Shown here: positions 50,901-63,670 of the stretch, in pieces | How positions within the stretch are numbered: position 1 is the first letter of the stretch | How the letters are laid out: the number at the start of each line of letters is the position of its first letter | Assembly: GCA_037043235.1 (NCBI GenBank) | Contig: JAWRVZ010000056.1 | Span: 2,121,501-2,185,500 of the forward strand | Reading direction: 5' to 3' | Source of the DNA: Rhodeus uyekii | Taxonomy: Eukaryota; Chordata; Actinopteri; Cypriniformes; Acheilognathidae | Length of the DNA: 64,000 bases | Made by a program: the position numbers and the translations under genes | The notes under the pieces: generated by a model | Told to the model about the DNA's origin: nothing | The model's input: only the letters and a program-made list of their open reading frames with translations | Database searches by the model: none

Positions 50901-51954
50901 TGTGTAGGTCTGGTCAAAGGTGCTCTGCGACTTAATTGCTTCTGAAGCTTGATTTACATAACATACACTTTAGAGCATGAAGACTGCAGAGACAGGAACG
51001 GCAGCCATGTTCACTCAATGCTCCGGCTGACAGTGGACTTGCCTGTAAAGCAGCTACGGTGGGATGAGATGAAAGGATTGTTTATCTGCTCAGGGTATCT
51101 GTGGAGAGCGTGTAGGGCTTTTGTGTTGACCTTTTCCAGTCAAAGACTGTACGAGTTATTCATCCGAGAGAAGAAAACATTGCTTGCTTGGTATTGGTGT
51201 GAACACATTTACACTGATGTACATTTACAGAAATGTTTGTTCACTATGCTCAAAAGTTTGTGGCCATTTAAATTGTTTAATGGACTTTGACTTAGTGGGT
51301 ACATGCACTTTTATCTGACAAGGAATGTCAATGAATAATTCATAAATAAAAGCGATAAAATAGATAAACGTGTCTGCCAAATACATAAACATAAAATATC
51401 TAAAACGTGCACAGAGAGTCACCATAGTGCACAAGACTGAATTGAGTTCAGTACATGTCTTGAGCTTGAACAAAAAAACACACAAAATTATGTCAAAATA
51501 ACCTTGTGTAAACACAGTCGGTTTTTCTTAAGTGAAAGTAAACTGTTGAGAAAGAAAACACATGTGTAACAGTTAGGGATGCCCCGAAATTTCACGTAAC
51601 AAAACAATTTTATATTGAGATATAGCCAGGGCTCCAGACTGCAACCAAAATAGTTGAAGGAGAGAATTAAAATTCTCAAGGTCACTCACTAAATTGGTGT
51701 CTGCCTATCTGCTCCTGCATTAGGGATTTATATAGGGGCAAATCAGCTACTCTCCCATAATAACGGTTACAGTAGAATGTCAAGCAGCAGCAATTAACTT
51801 TAGGCATGCACAACAGAATACCAGTACGCCTTTGTCATTTTATCAGCAAATTAAAGTCCTTACTATCAGTCACCAAGTAATTGATTTGTGACAACACAGG
51901 TAATAACTCGCTCTTACATCGCTAATTCGGAAGCAAAAATATATCAGATAGACA

Positions 51955-52095
51955 ATCATGGCCTAACTATTGTAGAGTCCGACTGGTAAACCAAAGGTCG
52001 CTGGTTAAATTCTCAGTACTGGCAAAAAAAATCAGAGGTGTCTTTGAGCAAGTCACCTAACCCCCAATCACTCTCTGGGCGCCACATCATATATT
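51955..52095 (+). mobile_element. tRNA-related SINE, truncated
   Basis: The head has catggcctaac..agagtccgactggtaa and a B-box-like ggtcgctggttaaattctca, then body text tgagcaagtcacctaacccc and ctgggcgcc. The 3' half is missing. Confidence 0.6.
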
Positions 52096-52191
52096 ATTAT
52101 ATTATTAGTTTTCTTCTATTAGTTTACAAACCTTTAAATTACACCTAAGTCAATTTTGATAACTTTTTAAAAACAGAATTATGTTTCTACT

Positions 52192-52585
52192 TGTTATGAA
52201 TACGAGCTCCGCGCCGCCCCTCTCTGGCCACCGGAGGGAGCTCACACGTATACGGACACACACACGCACTACATTTCCCATGATGCTGTTCATTGGACTG
52301 ATTATCGCACCACCTGCGAACCATTACACAAACTTTAAAAGACTCATCTGTCATGGCGAAGTCTTGTTTTGCTATTGTGCACAATTCTGAGCGGTTATTA
52401 GCCTGCCTGTTGTTCTGTGGCCGAATCTGCTGCCTACCCGTCATTAAACCTGTCTGCCTGCCTTTTGACCTCCACCTGGATTATCATTGTGGAATGTTCT
52501 CTGCCTGTCCTGACTATCTGCCTTTATGACCATTCCTATTAAAGACACGCATTTGGATTTCTGCCTGTGAGTCCCTTCTGTTACA
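52192..52585 (+). repeat. Solo LTR, 394 bp
   Basis: Begins TGTTATGAATACGAG and ends CCTTCTGTTACA. The exact 5-bp duplication ctact lies at 52187-52191 and 52586-52590. An ATTAAA polyadenylation-like signal near 52539 precedes a likely R/U5 part. No internal region is attached. Confidence 0.9.
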
Positions 52586-53369
52586 CTACTGTGTCTTTAA
52601 TCTGTTGGTGAAATATAAAAATATAAACAACTTATTTTTAACAGATTTAGATTTAACATAGCCTATTTAAACATAGGCCAAATTAAAAAATGAAGAAATC
52701 AATAAGTCAAGTTAAAATATAATGAACAGGTTAAGTAAAAATGATTAATACGTAACCTCATGCATATAGTCATCAAAGAAAAATGTTAGTTAAAATGTAA
52801 CATTAACTTTGTTTACCAGTAGTTTTATTGATGTTTTCCTGGGCTTAAAGTAGTGATTACATGAGTAATTTGTACAGTAAAAGTAGCACAGCACAAAGCT
52901 TATTGTGATTATTAGATGTTAGGCGCTACAAATAATGTTTAGTGGAGTTTTGTTTAGTGTATCAATTGAAAACAGACCGATTTCCTTTTGGGAGTTGCAC
53001 AGACTTGATGAGACTAACGCTATCATATGCTTCTCTTTAGAACGTAGTCTCTTTACAGGCTCAATTGTGATTTTGTCAGCTTCGAGTTTAAAGCGATCCT
53101 CACATGAACCCAGAAGTATTAAAGTGGTGCGGTAAAAGTAAAGAGGAGGCGGACTTTGAGAAGGAAACCCTCAATAAAGGAATGTTCACTGCTGTTCATT
53201 TGATGTGAAATATTTGATAACATGCATAAACCCTAAAATATTATTGGTTAAGCATGGTAGTTCTGTGTGCAACCTGAGATCAAATCCTGCAGGTGCCCCT
53301 GGCGATATGTTGATGCAAATGATATGATTAGCGAGTTAGTTCAATCTTAGGCTCAGATTAAAGTATTTA

Positions 53370-53490
53370 TAAGGTATAATTCACCCAAAAGATTTTTGTT
53401 AAACTTCCAAACATAAATGAAGATATTGTTTTATGAAACCTGATAGATTTCTGTTCCTACATTTAAATTAACAAACTATTAGTTTAATGC
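53370..53490. repeat. Fragment of the tcacccaaaa MITE family
   Basis: ataattcacccaaaagattt, then aacataaatgaagatattgt and gatagatttctgttcctaca match the left half of the MITE at 39905. Confidence 0.5.
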
Positions 53491-56400
53491 ACCCTTGCCG
53501 GATTAAAGCAACAAAAAAAAAAAGAAAAGAAGGAAAGACTTATTGGCCCCAAACTTTTGAAAGGTAAGACAATCAAATCTGGTAACCTGTATCGCTGTAA
53601 TCTGTCAAACGCATACATGTTAAAGCAGAACGTGAATGCTAAGGTAGAAGCCAAAGTATGACAGAGAGAAAACTATGGAATAAATTACATTTTGGTTGAC
53701 CTACATTTTTAAAACTATACTAGTATTTCAGTTGTGGTTTAAAAATACCATCACAGGTATCATTATATTAATACAAATGAAAACAAATGAACAGACTCAG
53801 AGACAAATCTCATGATTTGGTTTATGCTACACTCACCTTGAGAGTTCACATTCAATCTCTATTATCAAAGGGACATAATGTCTAAATTCTTAAAAAATTA
53901 GATGAAGAAAATCTTGCGGCTGCACAGCTCGTCAGAAGCCTCAAAAGGGGAGAGAAAATCAGAGGAGGACGACTGGAATCTCCCAGTGGAACAGCAGTGA
54001 AAGTTGCAGTGAAGTGCAGGCGCAGCCCTTTTGTTTATCTGAGTCTATTCAGCTGTCACAGCCACAAAGGACAGCTTCAGAATCAGCGGCAAAGTGACTG
54101 GCAGAAATCGAGTGAAACAAAAGCAGAGATGTGTTTCTCTCTCCCATTCTCTCTTTCCAGACCATTCCCAGCTAAGTTTCTCATAGCCTTATCTCACATT
54201 GCTAACAACGTCATTGTATTCAACAATTATTCGCAAAATAAAATCAAACTGGAAAATCTATAATTTTTTGTTACTTCATGATTTTCAGCCTTAAATAATA
54301 TGAAAACAAAAAAGGAAAGTAAATAAAAAGGCTTCTTTAATGCAAAAAAAAAATGTGTGAAACATTGTTAGGAGCGCTTTCCATTGCAATGATGTTCTTC
54401 AAGAGTCACATATTGACTGCCCTGCTTTTCTAAGCAAGAAATACATAGCTTTTTTATCAACTGTGGTGCTGCTTTTGCTGAGCGTAAACTTAAAATGTAA
54501 CTGTCAAGGGCAACTTTTGAATGATAGGCTTTTTGCAAAAATGCTTCATTAAAAAAAAAAAAAAGCTTCAGGTTCGTTTTAATTTAAGGTACTGTAATCT
54601 GAGCTTTCAAAAGTCATTGCTGTTTTCTCTGAACAAACTCAATGAGTTAAAGTCCTGCGAGGCACAAGCGGTGGAAAAATCAAATATTAGCTAATCAACA
54701 AAACTTGTTACACAAACGGCTATGATTCCACTCATTAGACCCACAAGGCATCACTCTCTCTTCTCCTCCTCCCGTTTCCTCGCTTCAAAGACAATCTCCT
54801 GGAGAAAGCAGTCAACGGCAGAAAGAACACAAGACGTTTAGTGTAATGTGTTTTTGAAATCTCCCTTTAATATGTTAATCTCTAACGTTTGTGTTCTGTG
54901 TGATGTACTATAGTGTCAGAAAAAAAGAAAGAAATGAATACAACACTGAATGCATTAAAGGCGAAGACAGAAGCTGTGAACCATAACTATACAAATACAC
55001 CGCCAGATACATTTCCTTTCTCGTTAAGAGTGACATCCAATGTAGCACATGCAGACAACAAAACCACCCAACTCACAAAAACACAAACACACAAATATAT
55101 TCATTCAATCACAGTAATAGTAGTACATTTGGGTGAATGCTGGTTTCATTCATTCCTACTTGATAAAAGATCAAATCTGTATAGCTTATTGCGGATATAA
55201 ATATATAAAGTACATATAATAAAGTCAGTATTATTAATATTATTATATTTTTTTTTGACCATATTTAACATATACTATTCATATTTTAATAGGTCTAATG
55301 TTTCACATAAATGTATTCATCTATTATTTACAGGTATGCGGTCATAAGGATATTGAATATTTATAATTCAAATTATTTAATATAAGATTTTCAGTTTCAA
55401 TGTTTTGGATGGATGGCAACATTCAGTCATCTCAATATAGGAGATGAGAGAAGATCAAACAGAAAGAGAAAAAGATGTAGTGTGTATCCTTTCTCATTTC
55501 TTCCATGACTGGAGCACACTGTGCTGTCTGGGGCTGATTACAGTAATTGGCTGAACCTTTATATGACGTCTTGGACCCCCAAAAATGACAGGGGCCTCTT
55601 CCGCCCTCAATTTCAAAGTACTGAATACAGCCTACAATTACTCTCGTCTGGATGGGAGCTGGGTACTGATTAAGGGGCATAATTGGGTTAATTTTCTCTC
55701 AGTACATGTTCTTGAATTGACTTGCAATATACAAACAGCCTGAGGCAGATTGTACAGCTGTCTGGACTGGAGGTGTAGAGAAAACATCGATAACACCTTG
55801 CGTATATCTAGATTAGTAACAGATTATGGAAGTAGCGATTTGTGTTCAAATGCAATGGTTGGTTCTGTGAAATGTGGTGAAGAAAACTGTCAATGCTTAA
55901 AGTAAAAAAAAGGTTGTTAAGGGAACTACATATAGTATTAACATTACAAATACTCTTCCTGCAGACAAAGCATCACCGATTCAAAGAGCAGTTTTGTGTC
56001 AGTGGGCATGTGGTAGGGGGTCAAACAAAAGAGGATTAACCCAAACCAATTCACTGAAATCATCAAAATCATCTCTCCATGAAATCGCAAGTGACTCAGG
56101 CCATGCAATTGGTGGAAGCCCCATCCTTTCAGGACAAATTATGAGGAAGAGTGAAGAGGGCCTGATAATCTGTCCTTGGGGGCACCAGACACTCTACTAC
56201 CGCACTATTGTTCTTGAGTTCAGCACCACGGAGAGCTCTCAACCAATCAGATGGGCCAATCACAACCTGTGTATGTCTCTGCAAAATTGGCACTGTCTCC
56301 CTGCACCCTCTTTTGACTTGGTGAGCAGGGCTTTTAAACATAAAATACATCCTTTATTTCCTAAAATACATGCTTTGTGCATATCAGTTTGTGTCTTCTG

Positions 56401-57273
56401 AGATGCATTTGAAGCTGTGGATTTATTGGTCACCTGAACCAGAATTGTCTAAACGATTAATATCCTTCAGGTTTGTGCATAAACTTAAGCTGAATTTTTT
56501 TTTTTTTTTTTTTTTAATCTTCCAAAAGTAATATATTGCATGATGCCTGTGTGGACAACATCTGACAGTCTGATAATTGTAGTATATTGTAGTAAATGCA
56601 GTAAAAAAGTGTCGCAGACTAATCTGTACTGAGAGCAGACAGGAACTATAATGATACATACAACATTCTGTCTACACACAGAATACATAGACAGTGAGAG
56701 TGGGGACGAGAAATGTCCCTCCTTGTGATTGTAACAACAAAATAGACCATTTATTTTGCTACAAATGTACAATGACGACACCACAAAAGCATACAAGTGA
56801 TTATATGCCATTTGGTAAAAAAAAAAGTCCTACGTTAGACTGAAACCATCATATTGGTCTCTATTATAAATTATTATAGATATGTTTAGATGGAGAGATA
56901 TTTAATAAACAAATAAAAAATAGGTAAAAATATAATTAAAAAAACTACAAATATAAAGAACTATATACATGTGTGTGTGTGAATATCATGAAAAACACAT
57001 CCTGCTCTACAAAGTAAAATTTAAACAAACTTGGAGGATAAAATTCTTCTATTTCAGTGCTGTTACTGCATGTTAATGTTCTTTGTTAACGCAGAGCTGG
57101 TAAGAAATGTTCCCCCTGAGGGAAGCTTTTCCACTGTGGAGAATCAGGGGAAAAAAAGAAACAGAAAAAAAAATTATGTTCTTCCAACCAGTGAAGCCAT
57201 CTGAAGAAAATGGTGGTCTTAGATGAGCCATTTTGTTTGCAGTAGCTTCTGATACACCCGTGGTGAATACACC

Positions 57274-57312
<39 letters not shown>
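57274..57312. repeat. (GT)n(AT)n microsatellite
   Basis: A gt run to about 57299, then tatatata. Confidence 0.9.
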
Positions 57313-57570
57313 AAATCTAAGAAAATCATGGAATAAATTAAATAGTCACATTATGAAATAAATGTTTTTCTACAAAACACATTAGTACATTCCTGTACTT
57401 TTTTATGAATAAATTATCTCTGAAGTACATTGTCCATTAATATGTAAGTTTTTTAGCAAACCAGGGTGAATAGAAACACAGACGTGTTATGACTATGAGC
57501 TATGACCTTTTGTCACATGAGTATAAATGTGAGGAAACACAAAGGCCAAATTCCCTTAATCAACCATCAC

Positions 57571-58410
57571 AATGAGTAAAACCAAAGAATATGGTTCTAA
57601 TGTGCAGCAAAAGATTGCTGAGCTTCACAGAATAGAAGGTGGCCGTAAGAAAACAGCTAAAGCATTGAAAATTCTTCCATTTCTACCATCAGGGCAATTA
57701 TTAGGAAGTTCAAATCAACTAAAGATGTAACGAATATATGATCTTAATGCACAGTGAGAAGGAAAGCTTGAGTGGCCAAATACTCTCAAAGCATCACAGA
57801 TGAAGAATTCCAGAAACTGGTTGAGTCTTAGGCTCAGAAAGCCTTAAATAAATCAAGAAATAAATTCAAAACAACCCCAACATCACCACATGTTGTTTGT
57901 TTGTTTTAGTTTTTTTTTTTTTTTTTTGGGGGGGGGGGGGGGGGGAAGAAAAATCCTTGTTGACAAACTCAAATGCAAAACAAACTCCAGCATATTCAGT
58001 TGTCAGGTGAGGATGGGGGGGGGGGGGGGGGGGTTCTATGGTTAGATAAAAAAAAAGAAAAATAGCTTTTTGGCAGCATGGTATCATGGATTCTAGAAAA
58101 GAAAAAAAACTCTAACGGCCTATTCTAGAAATCTTACAATGGTTACAAATCTTTCATCAGGGCAACGATCCAAAACAAATATCAAAAATCAACAGAAATG
58201 AAAGAAATTTTTGCCATGACCATCCCAGTCTCCTGACCGGAACCCTGTAGAAAATAAGTGGAGTGAACTGAAGAGGACAAGCTGGGAATCTGAAGGATCT
58301 GGAGAGATTTTGTATTGAGGAATGGTCTCTGACCTCTTATCAGGTGTTTTCCAAACTCATCAGGTATTATAGGGAGAAAGCTCACACACACACACAAAAG
58401 TAAAAAGTTT
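57571..58410 (+). pseudogene. Tc1-like transposase pseudogene
   Basis: Starts MSKTKEYGSNVQQKIAELHR (paired-like helix-turn-helix start of a Tc1 family). The centre is mostly lost. The C-terminal part near 58140-58380 shows the counterparts of the QGNDPKQI..., PSLLTGTLWKISGVN and VFSKLIRYYREK segments of this family. Frameshifts, stops and the homopolymer block prevent any product. Confidence 0.6.
57908..57945 (+). repeat. T-run directly followed by a G-run
   Basis: About 19 T then about 17 G; another G run of about 19 is at 58016-58033. Confidence 0.85.
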
Positions 58411-59207
58411 ATTTTTACAAGAAAAGAAAAGAAAAGAAAAGGGTGTCAATATTTGTAACCCAAAACAAGGGCCAATGTATTAGAGAAAAACACTTAATAG
58501 AATAGGTCATATTCTGAAAAAGATATTGCGCACAATTCTTTAGAACAAGTTATTATACAACAATGTTTTTTTTTTACATTTATTGGGGATTGGTGGGGAA
58601 TATAAAAGACATCAAGATTGCCTCTGTGAAAAATTATCAATGTCCATTACCAGTTCCCTAAAGGGGTGGCATTCGTCCCAGAACACACTTCATCCTGCAG
58701 GCTCTGACTCAATCAGATAGTAGAAGAAAACATAACAAGGACACTCTGGGATATGGCAAATAAAGGATTCAAACACATACACGCACTCCCATGCACAGGT
58801 ATTTCTGTCGTGCCGAACTTCAGCCACAACTCTTGCAATATAATTTGAGAATCTCTCTATCCGATAACAGACAGAAGTTTCCTTAATTAAACTATGATGG
58901 GAATTATTACAAAGCAAAATTGGTGCTGATTAAAATAAAAGGGTCACACAAATTCTCACCTTGCATAACTTGCAATGAGATACATCACTCTTACTGGCTT
59001 CAAAATCCATATATGCCATTCTTCTGTCATTCTTCTGATTGTGCATTTGGAGGTCACTTTAAAAAAAGGCAATAACTGAGCATATAGAGTCTCAGCTACA
59101 ACCCTTATAAAATGTTCAAATTAGTTAATATTTTCTCTGCATGTTTTTAATCAAACAAAGTAAATAATACAGACAAAATTAATCATAACACGATTAATGC
59201 ATGGGGG

Positions 59208-59478
59208 TGTCAGGGTTCTGCCACATTCGTTTTAGTCATTTCTTGGTTTTGTGGCAAAGCTCTGACACTAACGTAATGTCTAGTGTTTTGTGTGAGTGTG
59301 TGTGGCTTTGAGTGTTCGAGTCGCACACACTCTTGTCTGTGTAACGTCTGGTGTGTGGGTTATGATGTCCGGTCCCGATACTTTGGACTGGTTCATTTTC
59401 GGTTTTGGGTTGGGATTTGGACATTCATAAGTCATGTGTTCGTCCTTGTCGTGAGCGCGCGAGCCGAGTGGTTCTTTT
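59208..59478 (+). repeat. 5' part of an LTR of the 61213 family
   Basis: Starts TGTCAGGGTTCTGCCACATT and runs parallel to 61213-61475 (for example tgatgtc(c/t)ggtcccgata, then ctttgg). Homology ends near gtggttc; the 3' part and a target duplication are not visible. Confidence 0.7.
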
Positions 59479-61011
59479 ACATTTACATAAGGTAAATAAA
59501 AAGACAAAAAACCACTTCAAGTTTAGTGAACATGTACTTAAAAGTAGTATATGAAAAGTATTAGACTCAACAAATATCTATATAAAAAATTTTCATACAT
59601 AGCTTAAGCTTAAAAATATGTTAAGACCATAATAATGAAAAATATGCACATATAAGCAAAATCTGTCTGCATATACAAACCAAAGCCCATGAGCTATTGT
59701 CATTTCGATCACCCATCTCTTTTATCAATTAGTAAAAATAGCTAAGCAAATTAAATGCATAAACATCAGTACAATAACACAGAGCTGAGTGTGCGTGGGA
59801 AGCAGCCGGTGCTGTTCATTTTCCATTGATTTACCCGCCAAGGGGCACATCTACCATCTCTTTCTGGTTCTTTCACAAACAAAACACAGTGACTGCATCA
59901 TCAAATTGCCCTTTTTACTTTACATCTGAAGGCAAGTAAAGATTGCCCTCAAATTCTATTCTACTGTGACTAAGAAATTAGTTTTTGTCCTCTGTAGATG
60001 ACATTTTTATGTTCATTTCTCTGGGACCATGCATAAAAAAATAACTTCTAGCCGATCTAATTTCCGGCACATCCAGGGAATAGGACAAGAAACTATTGAT
60101 ATTATTGATATTATTATAAACTAAGATATTATTTAATAAGTTAAACAGATTGAGTACATATATGTCAGGCAAAACCTTCATTTGAAATCTGAAAGTGAAC
60201 CTAAGGTTTGCTTGTTGAGATGTTAATGTGAATGTAAGGTAAATCTAACATGTAACTGTACTGTATACTGCAAGGTCTAAAACAGGGGCAGTTCCAAACT
60301 GGTCAAATTATATAACTGAGGGACCTTTTTGGGGACACGAACGATGGATAGGTGTTATAGTGAATGAATAAAGTAGATATTTCTATGAGCACAGTACATT
60401 TGTCATTTCCATATTACTGATGATCACAGACACACTCAATATGTTTTGATAACACTAGCTAAAATGTATGATTTTAAAAAAATCTCTTTCTTAAATTACA
60501 AAGTACAGCGTTTAATTTTTGCTCCATTTTATTTTATAACATTTTCCAAACTGTCTCGATGTTCACAGACAAAATGTATGTTTTAATAAAAATGCATTTG
60601 TTTGTTTATTTATTTATAAATATGCAAAATAAGATGTAGTCTCTTCCATAAAAGTGAGTTAAAAAAAGGAAAGGAAAAAATAAACATTAAAAAAGAAATT
60701 CAGTCGCAAGAGAGAGAGGGCGCAGACGCTCATGGCCCAGGCCCAAGCACAAGAAAGATGAATGATGGGCCCTAAATGAAATGTCACTCCCAGTAATAGG
60801 AAAAGTCTAAGCCGGAATGCGGGTCACTTAAATTGCAAAAGATACACTTAAGCGCTTTTGCCACAGGCACAGTAGAGTTGACAAAACTGTTAATATTAGC
60901 TGGTTGCTAAAAATAGAAATGAGGAAGAATAAACACTTTTACATAGCTAACCAAGGCCTGAATCATCCAGTGGGACGTCAGGGTTTCTGGTGCTAACAGC
61001 TCAGCGCTTAA

Positions 61012-62115
61012 GTTTAAGTGACATGTGAAGGTCAAGTACGGTAACCCATACTTGGAATTTGCTCTCCGCATTTAACCCATCCAAATTAGTGCACACATAT
61101 TAGGAGAAGCGAGTACTGAACACGCACACTGCAAATCATGACACATACCCAGAGCAGAGACAAGCCATTTTTGCTGTGGCGCCCAGGAAGTCATTGGGGG
61201 TTAGGTGCCTTGTGCAAGGGTTTTGCCACATTCGGTCTAGTAATTTCTTGTTGTTGTGGAAGAGCTCTCACATTACCGTAATGTCTTGTGTTTTGTGTGT
61301 GTGCACGGCTTCGAGTATTCGAGTCACGTGCGCTCTTGTCTGTGTAACATCTCGTGTGCGGGTTATGATGTCTGGTCCCGATACTTTGGTGTGGTTCAGT
61401 TTCGGTTTTGTGTCGGGATTCGAGCATTCATGACTCGTGTGTTCGTCCTTGTCATGAGTGCACGACTAGTGGTTGCTCGTTCTCACGCAGTTGCGCACTC
61501 TGCTTGAACCGCGAGCTCTCGGGTCTTTGTGCAGTGTTGTAAGCACGCGGTTCGTGTTTACAACGGCCGCGTGCTTTCATATTGTGTTTTAGTGTCGCAC
61601 GCAGTTTGGTTTTCACCAGTTGCGCGATGTTTTTGTGTTAATGTGAACATTAGCGATCAGCGATGTACGTTCGCATCGGCTGCGTGTTCGTGTCTTGTCA
61701 TCATGTAACCCTCCCACCTTGTTCCTTGTCATAAGTTTGATTTGTCCCAGTTGATTTCCCATCTATTACCCTTCCTCCTGTGGCTATTTAATCCCCTCGG
61801 ATTTGCTGTCCTGTGTCGCATCGTTTTCTACACTGTGTCATTTCTTGTGTCGTGCGTGTGACTGCTTCTTGTCTAGTCTAGTCTTGTTAAGCTTTGTCAG
61901 TTATGTTTTTCCCCCCTAGGTTTTTTTAAAAGTTTTGGTTTATTTTTGTCAGTAAAAGCCCTAGTCCCTGCATCCTTGAATCCTCGCTCTTCCCTTCACC
62001 CACCAACCCTGACACCTTGCTCAAGAGCACCTCAGTAATTACCTGCCGGTACAGAGAATCGAACCAGAGAACTTTGGTTTACCAGTTGGACTCTCTAACC
62101 ACTCTAACAACTGGC
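61012..62115 (-). mobile_element. tRNA-related SINE split by a solo LTR
   Basis: The tail and body lie at 61012-61212 (tttgctctccgcatttaacc, ttttgctgtggcgcccagga). The remaining body and tRNA-like head resume at 62015 (ccttgctcaagagcacctca ... gtttaccagttggactct, then ctaacc). The parts join at the ccttg that was duplicated by the LTR insertion. Confidence 0.8.
61213..62014 (+). repeat. Solo LTR, 802 bp, inserted into a SINE
   Basis: TG start (TGCAAGGGTTTTGCCACATT) and CA end (CACCAACCCTGACA), flanked by ccttg at 61208-61212 and 62015-62019. The half copy at 59208 shows that the family begins TGTCAGGGTT, so termini TGTCAGGGTT and AACCCTGACA are inverted repeats. A tatttaatcccctc TATA-like box is near 61785. 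Confidence 0.87.
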
Positions 62116-63245
62116 ACATGCGATAGTTCTGGGGTTATTTAACATCTATCTTTGATCATTCTATACTTCTTGACGCTAATGTCAATTTGGGACACTTTTG
62201 ACTCTATCTGTTCATGTCAGGTTATTAAACTGATATGTCCTTGTCTGGGAGTTCCATAGAATAACCAATGATAGAATTAAGCAATTTCAGCTCTACTACA
62301 ACCATGTGTCATCATCAAATCTGACCAAACTTCAAAGCTCCTGCCAATTCCTTTTAAATTTAAACAACATTTATCAAAAAAAAAAAAGAGGTTGTCACAC
62401 AAGGGTGGGTTATTTGTCATACCACCAGGCCTCAGCCCCTCTATGCTCTCTGTCATTTGCACACAAGAAGAATGACACCTTAAACTCAAAGAAATAACAC
62501 CTCTGGAGTATTCATTATTTTAAGTTTCAAAATGTAACATAAGCTCTCGCTGTTCACTGGCACTGGTGTTTAACAAACTGCTGCAAGTGCAACATCAGAG
62601 TGTCAGCTACACGGCGCTAACGTGCCAGGAACCAAAATTAAAAGGATTTTTTCTTTAGAAAACAAGCCTACATGGAGAATTAAATGCCCCAGTACATCCA
62701 CATAAAGAAAATATAACTCTAAAATGCCATACCTAGGAGGAGTTTAAAATTGAAAATTGGATAAACACATCAGGAAATGACACACGACTTCAATTATGTC
62801 AAACCAATTGATTCCAAGTTTAGAATGAAATATTTTCCTCCTGCTAAAGTAAGTGATTCCTTTTCTGCTCTGTTTGCTTAAAATCTTCACGAAAGCAGAA
62901 TGGATATTTACCTTCAAAACACACATTCCTGTCTTATTGTGAATGATAAAAGTGCATTATCACAACAAGAACAACCAAACAAAAAGTGTTTTTCATCTAA
63001 ATGTAGCTGTTAATGCCAGCAACTGTAAAAATCACCATGAAATCAAAACTTGCAATTCTTATTTTTAATGGAAGATTGCAGTTGTTTTTTGTGTTTTTTT
63101 ATTCATGTCCCTTCATAATCTTTTCTCAAAAGCATGAACTGGTACGAAGTTTGAAGCAATAACTCATCCATCCAGCAACCTGTCGCTCACAAGAGATCAA
63201 AATAATTTGGAAACAAACACAATCCAATGATCCAATCAGTTCCCA

Positions 63246-63670
63246 TGTTACCCTAAGTCCTGTTTGTCATGTCACCTATGCACTTCCTGTGAGGTCAATG
63301 TTACACTTCCTGTCGGTGAGGTCTACTGTCACTTCCTGTGTGTCATGTCATTTGTCTCTTCCTGTGCGTCATGTCAAGTGTTGTTTAACTTCCGGGTCCC
63401 TTCTGTGTTTCCCTTTGTGCCTTTCCTGCACCTGTCTTGTTAATCACTTGCATTGTTAGTCTACCCAGGTGTTTGTCATTCCCTTGTGTATAAAGCCTTC
63501 TTGCATTTCCCTTGTGTTGGTCAGTTCAGTTGTTCAGTTCTATGCACATGTGTGCTTATTTTTGTTTATTTTAAAAATCTTTTGTTTGAGTTTTTGTGAT
63601 TTTGAGTTTAAACCCTGCGCTCGTCGTTGTACTCTCCGCATAGCACACGCCCTGCCTATGCTTTGTGACA
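63246..63670 (+). repeat. Solo LTR, 425 bp, with an ETS-motif array
   Basis: Starts TGTTACCCTAAG and ends GCTTTGTGACA; the 5-bp duplication tccca is at 63241-63245 and 63671-63675. The first 150 bp contain imperfect repeats of (c)acttcctgtg with tcatgtca, then acttccgggtcc. A tataaagcc TATA-like box sits near 63490. The layout resembles a U3 enhancer-promoter region. Confidence 0.88.

Larger units (their letters stand above)
57330..58520 (+). mobile_element. Second Tc1-like transposon remnant (approximate borders)
   Basis: A decayed transposase reading frame lies between sequences typical of fish Tc1-like elements (left agggtgaatagaaacacaga, right gggtgtcaatatttgtaacc). A poly-T/poly-G insertion and deletions split the middle. 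Confidence 0.6.

Noticed and set aside
53835..53862. Possible 20-22-nt minus-strand microexon with donor CAAG/gtgagt
   Set aside because: Length is not a multiple of three, no known neurexin peptide is encoded, and the acceptor context is weak.
58959..59040. Possible minus-strand microexon ending in a good donor (CAAG/gtgaga)
   Set aside because: The open stretch (…DFEASKSDVSHCK…) does not resemble neurexin splice-site-1 peptides as I know them, the acceptor lacks a pyrimidine tract, and the phase does not fit the exon at 33714.
59208..59478. A complete solo LTR
   Set aside because: The homology to 61213-62014 stops halfway and no target duplication is present, so it is only a truncated piece.
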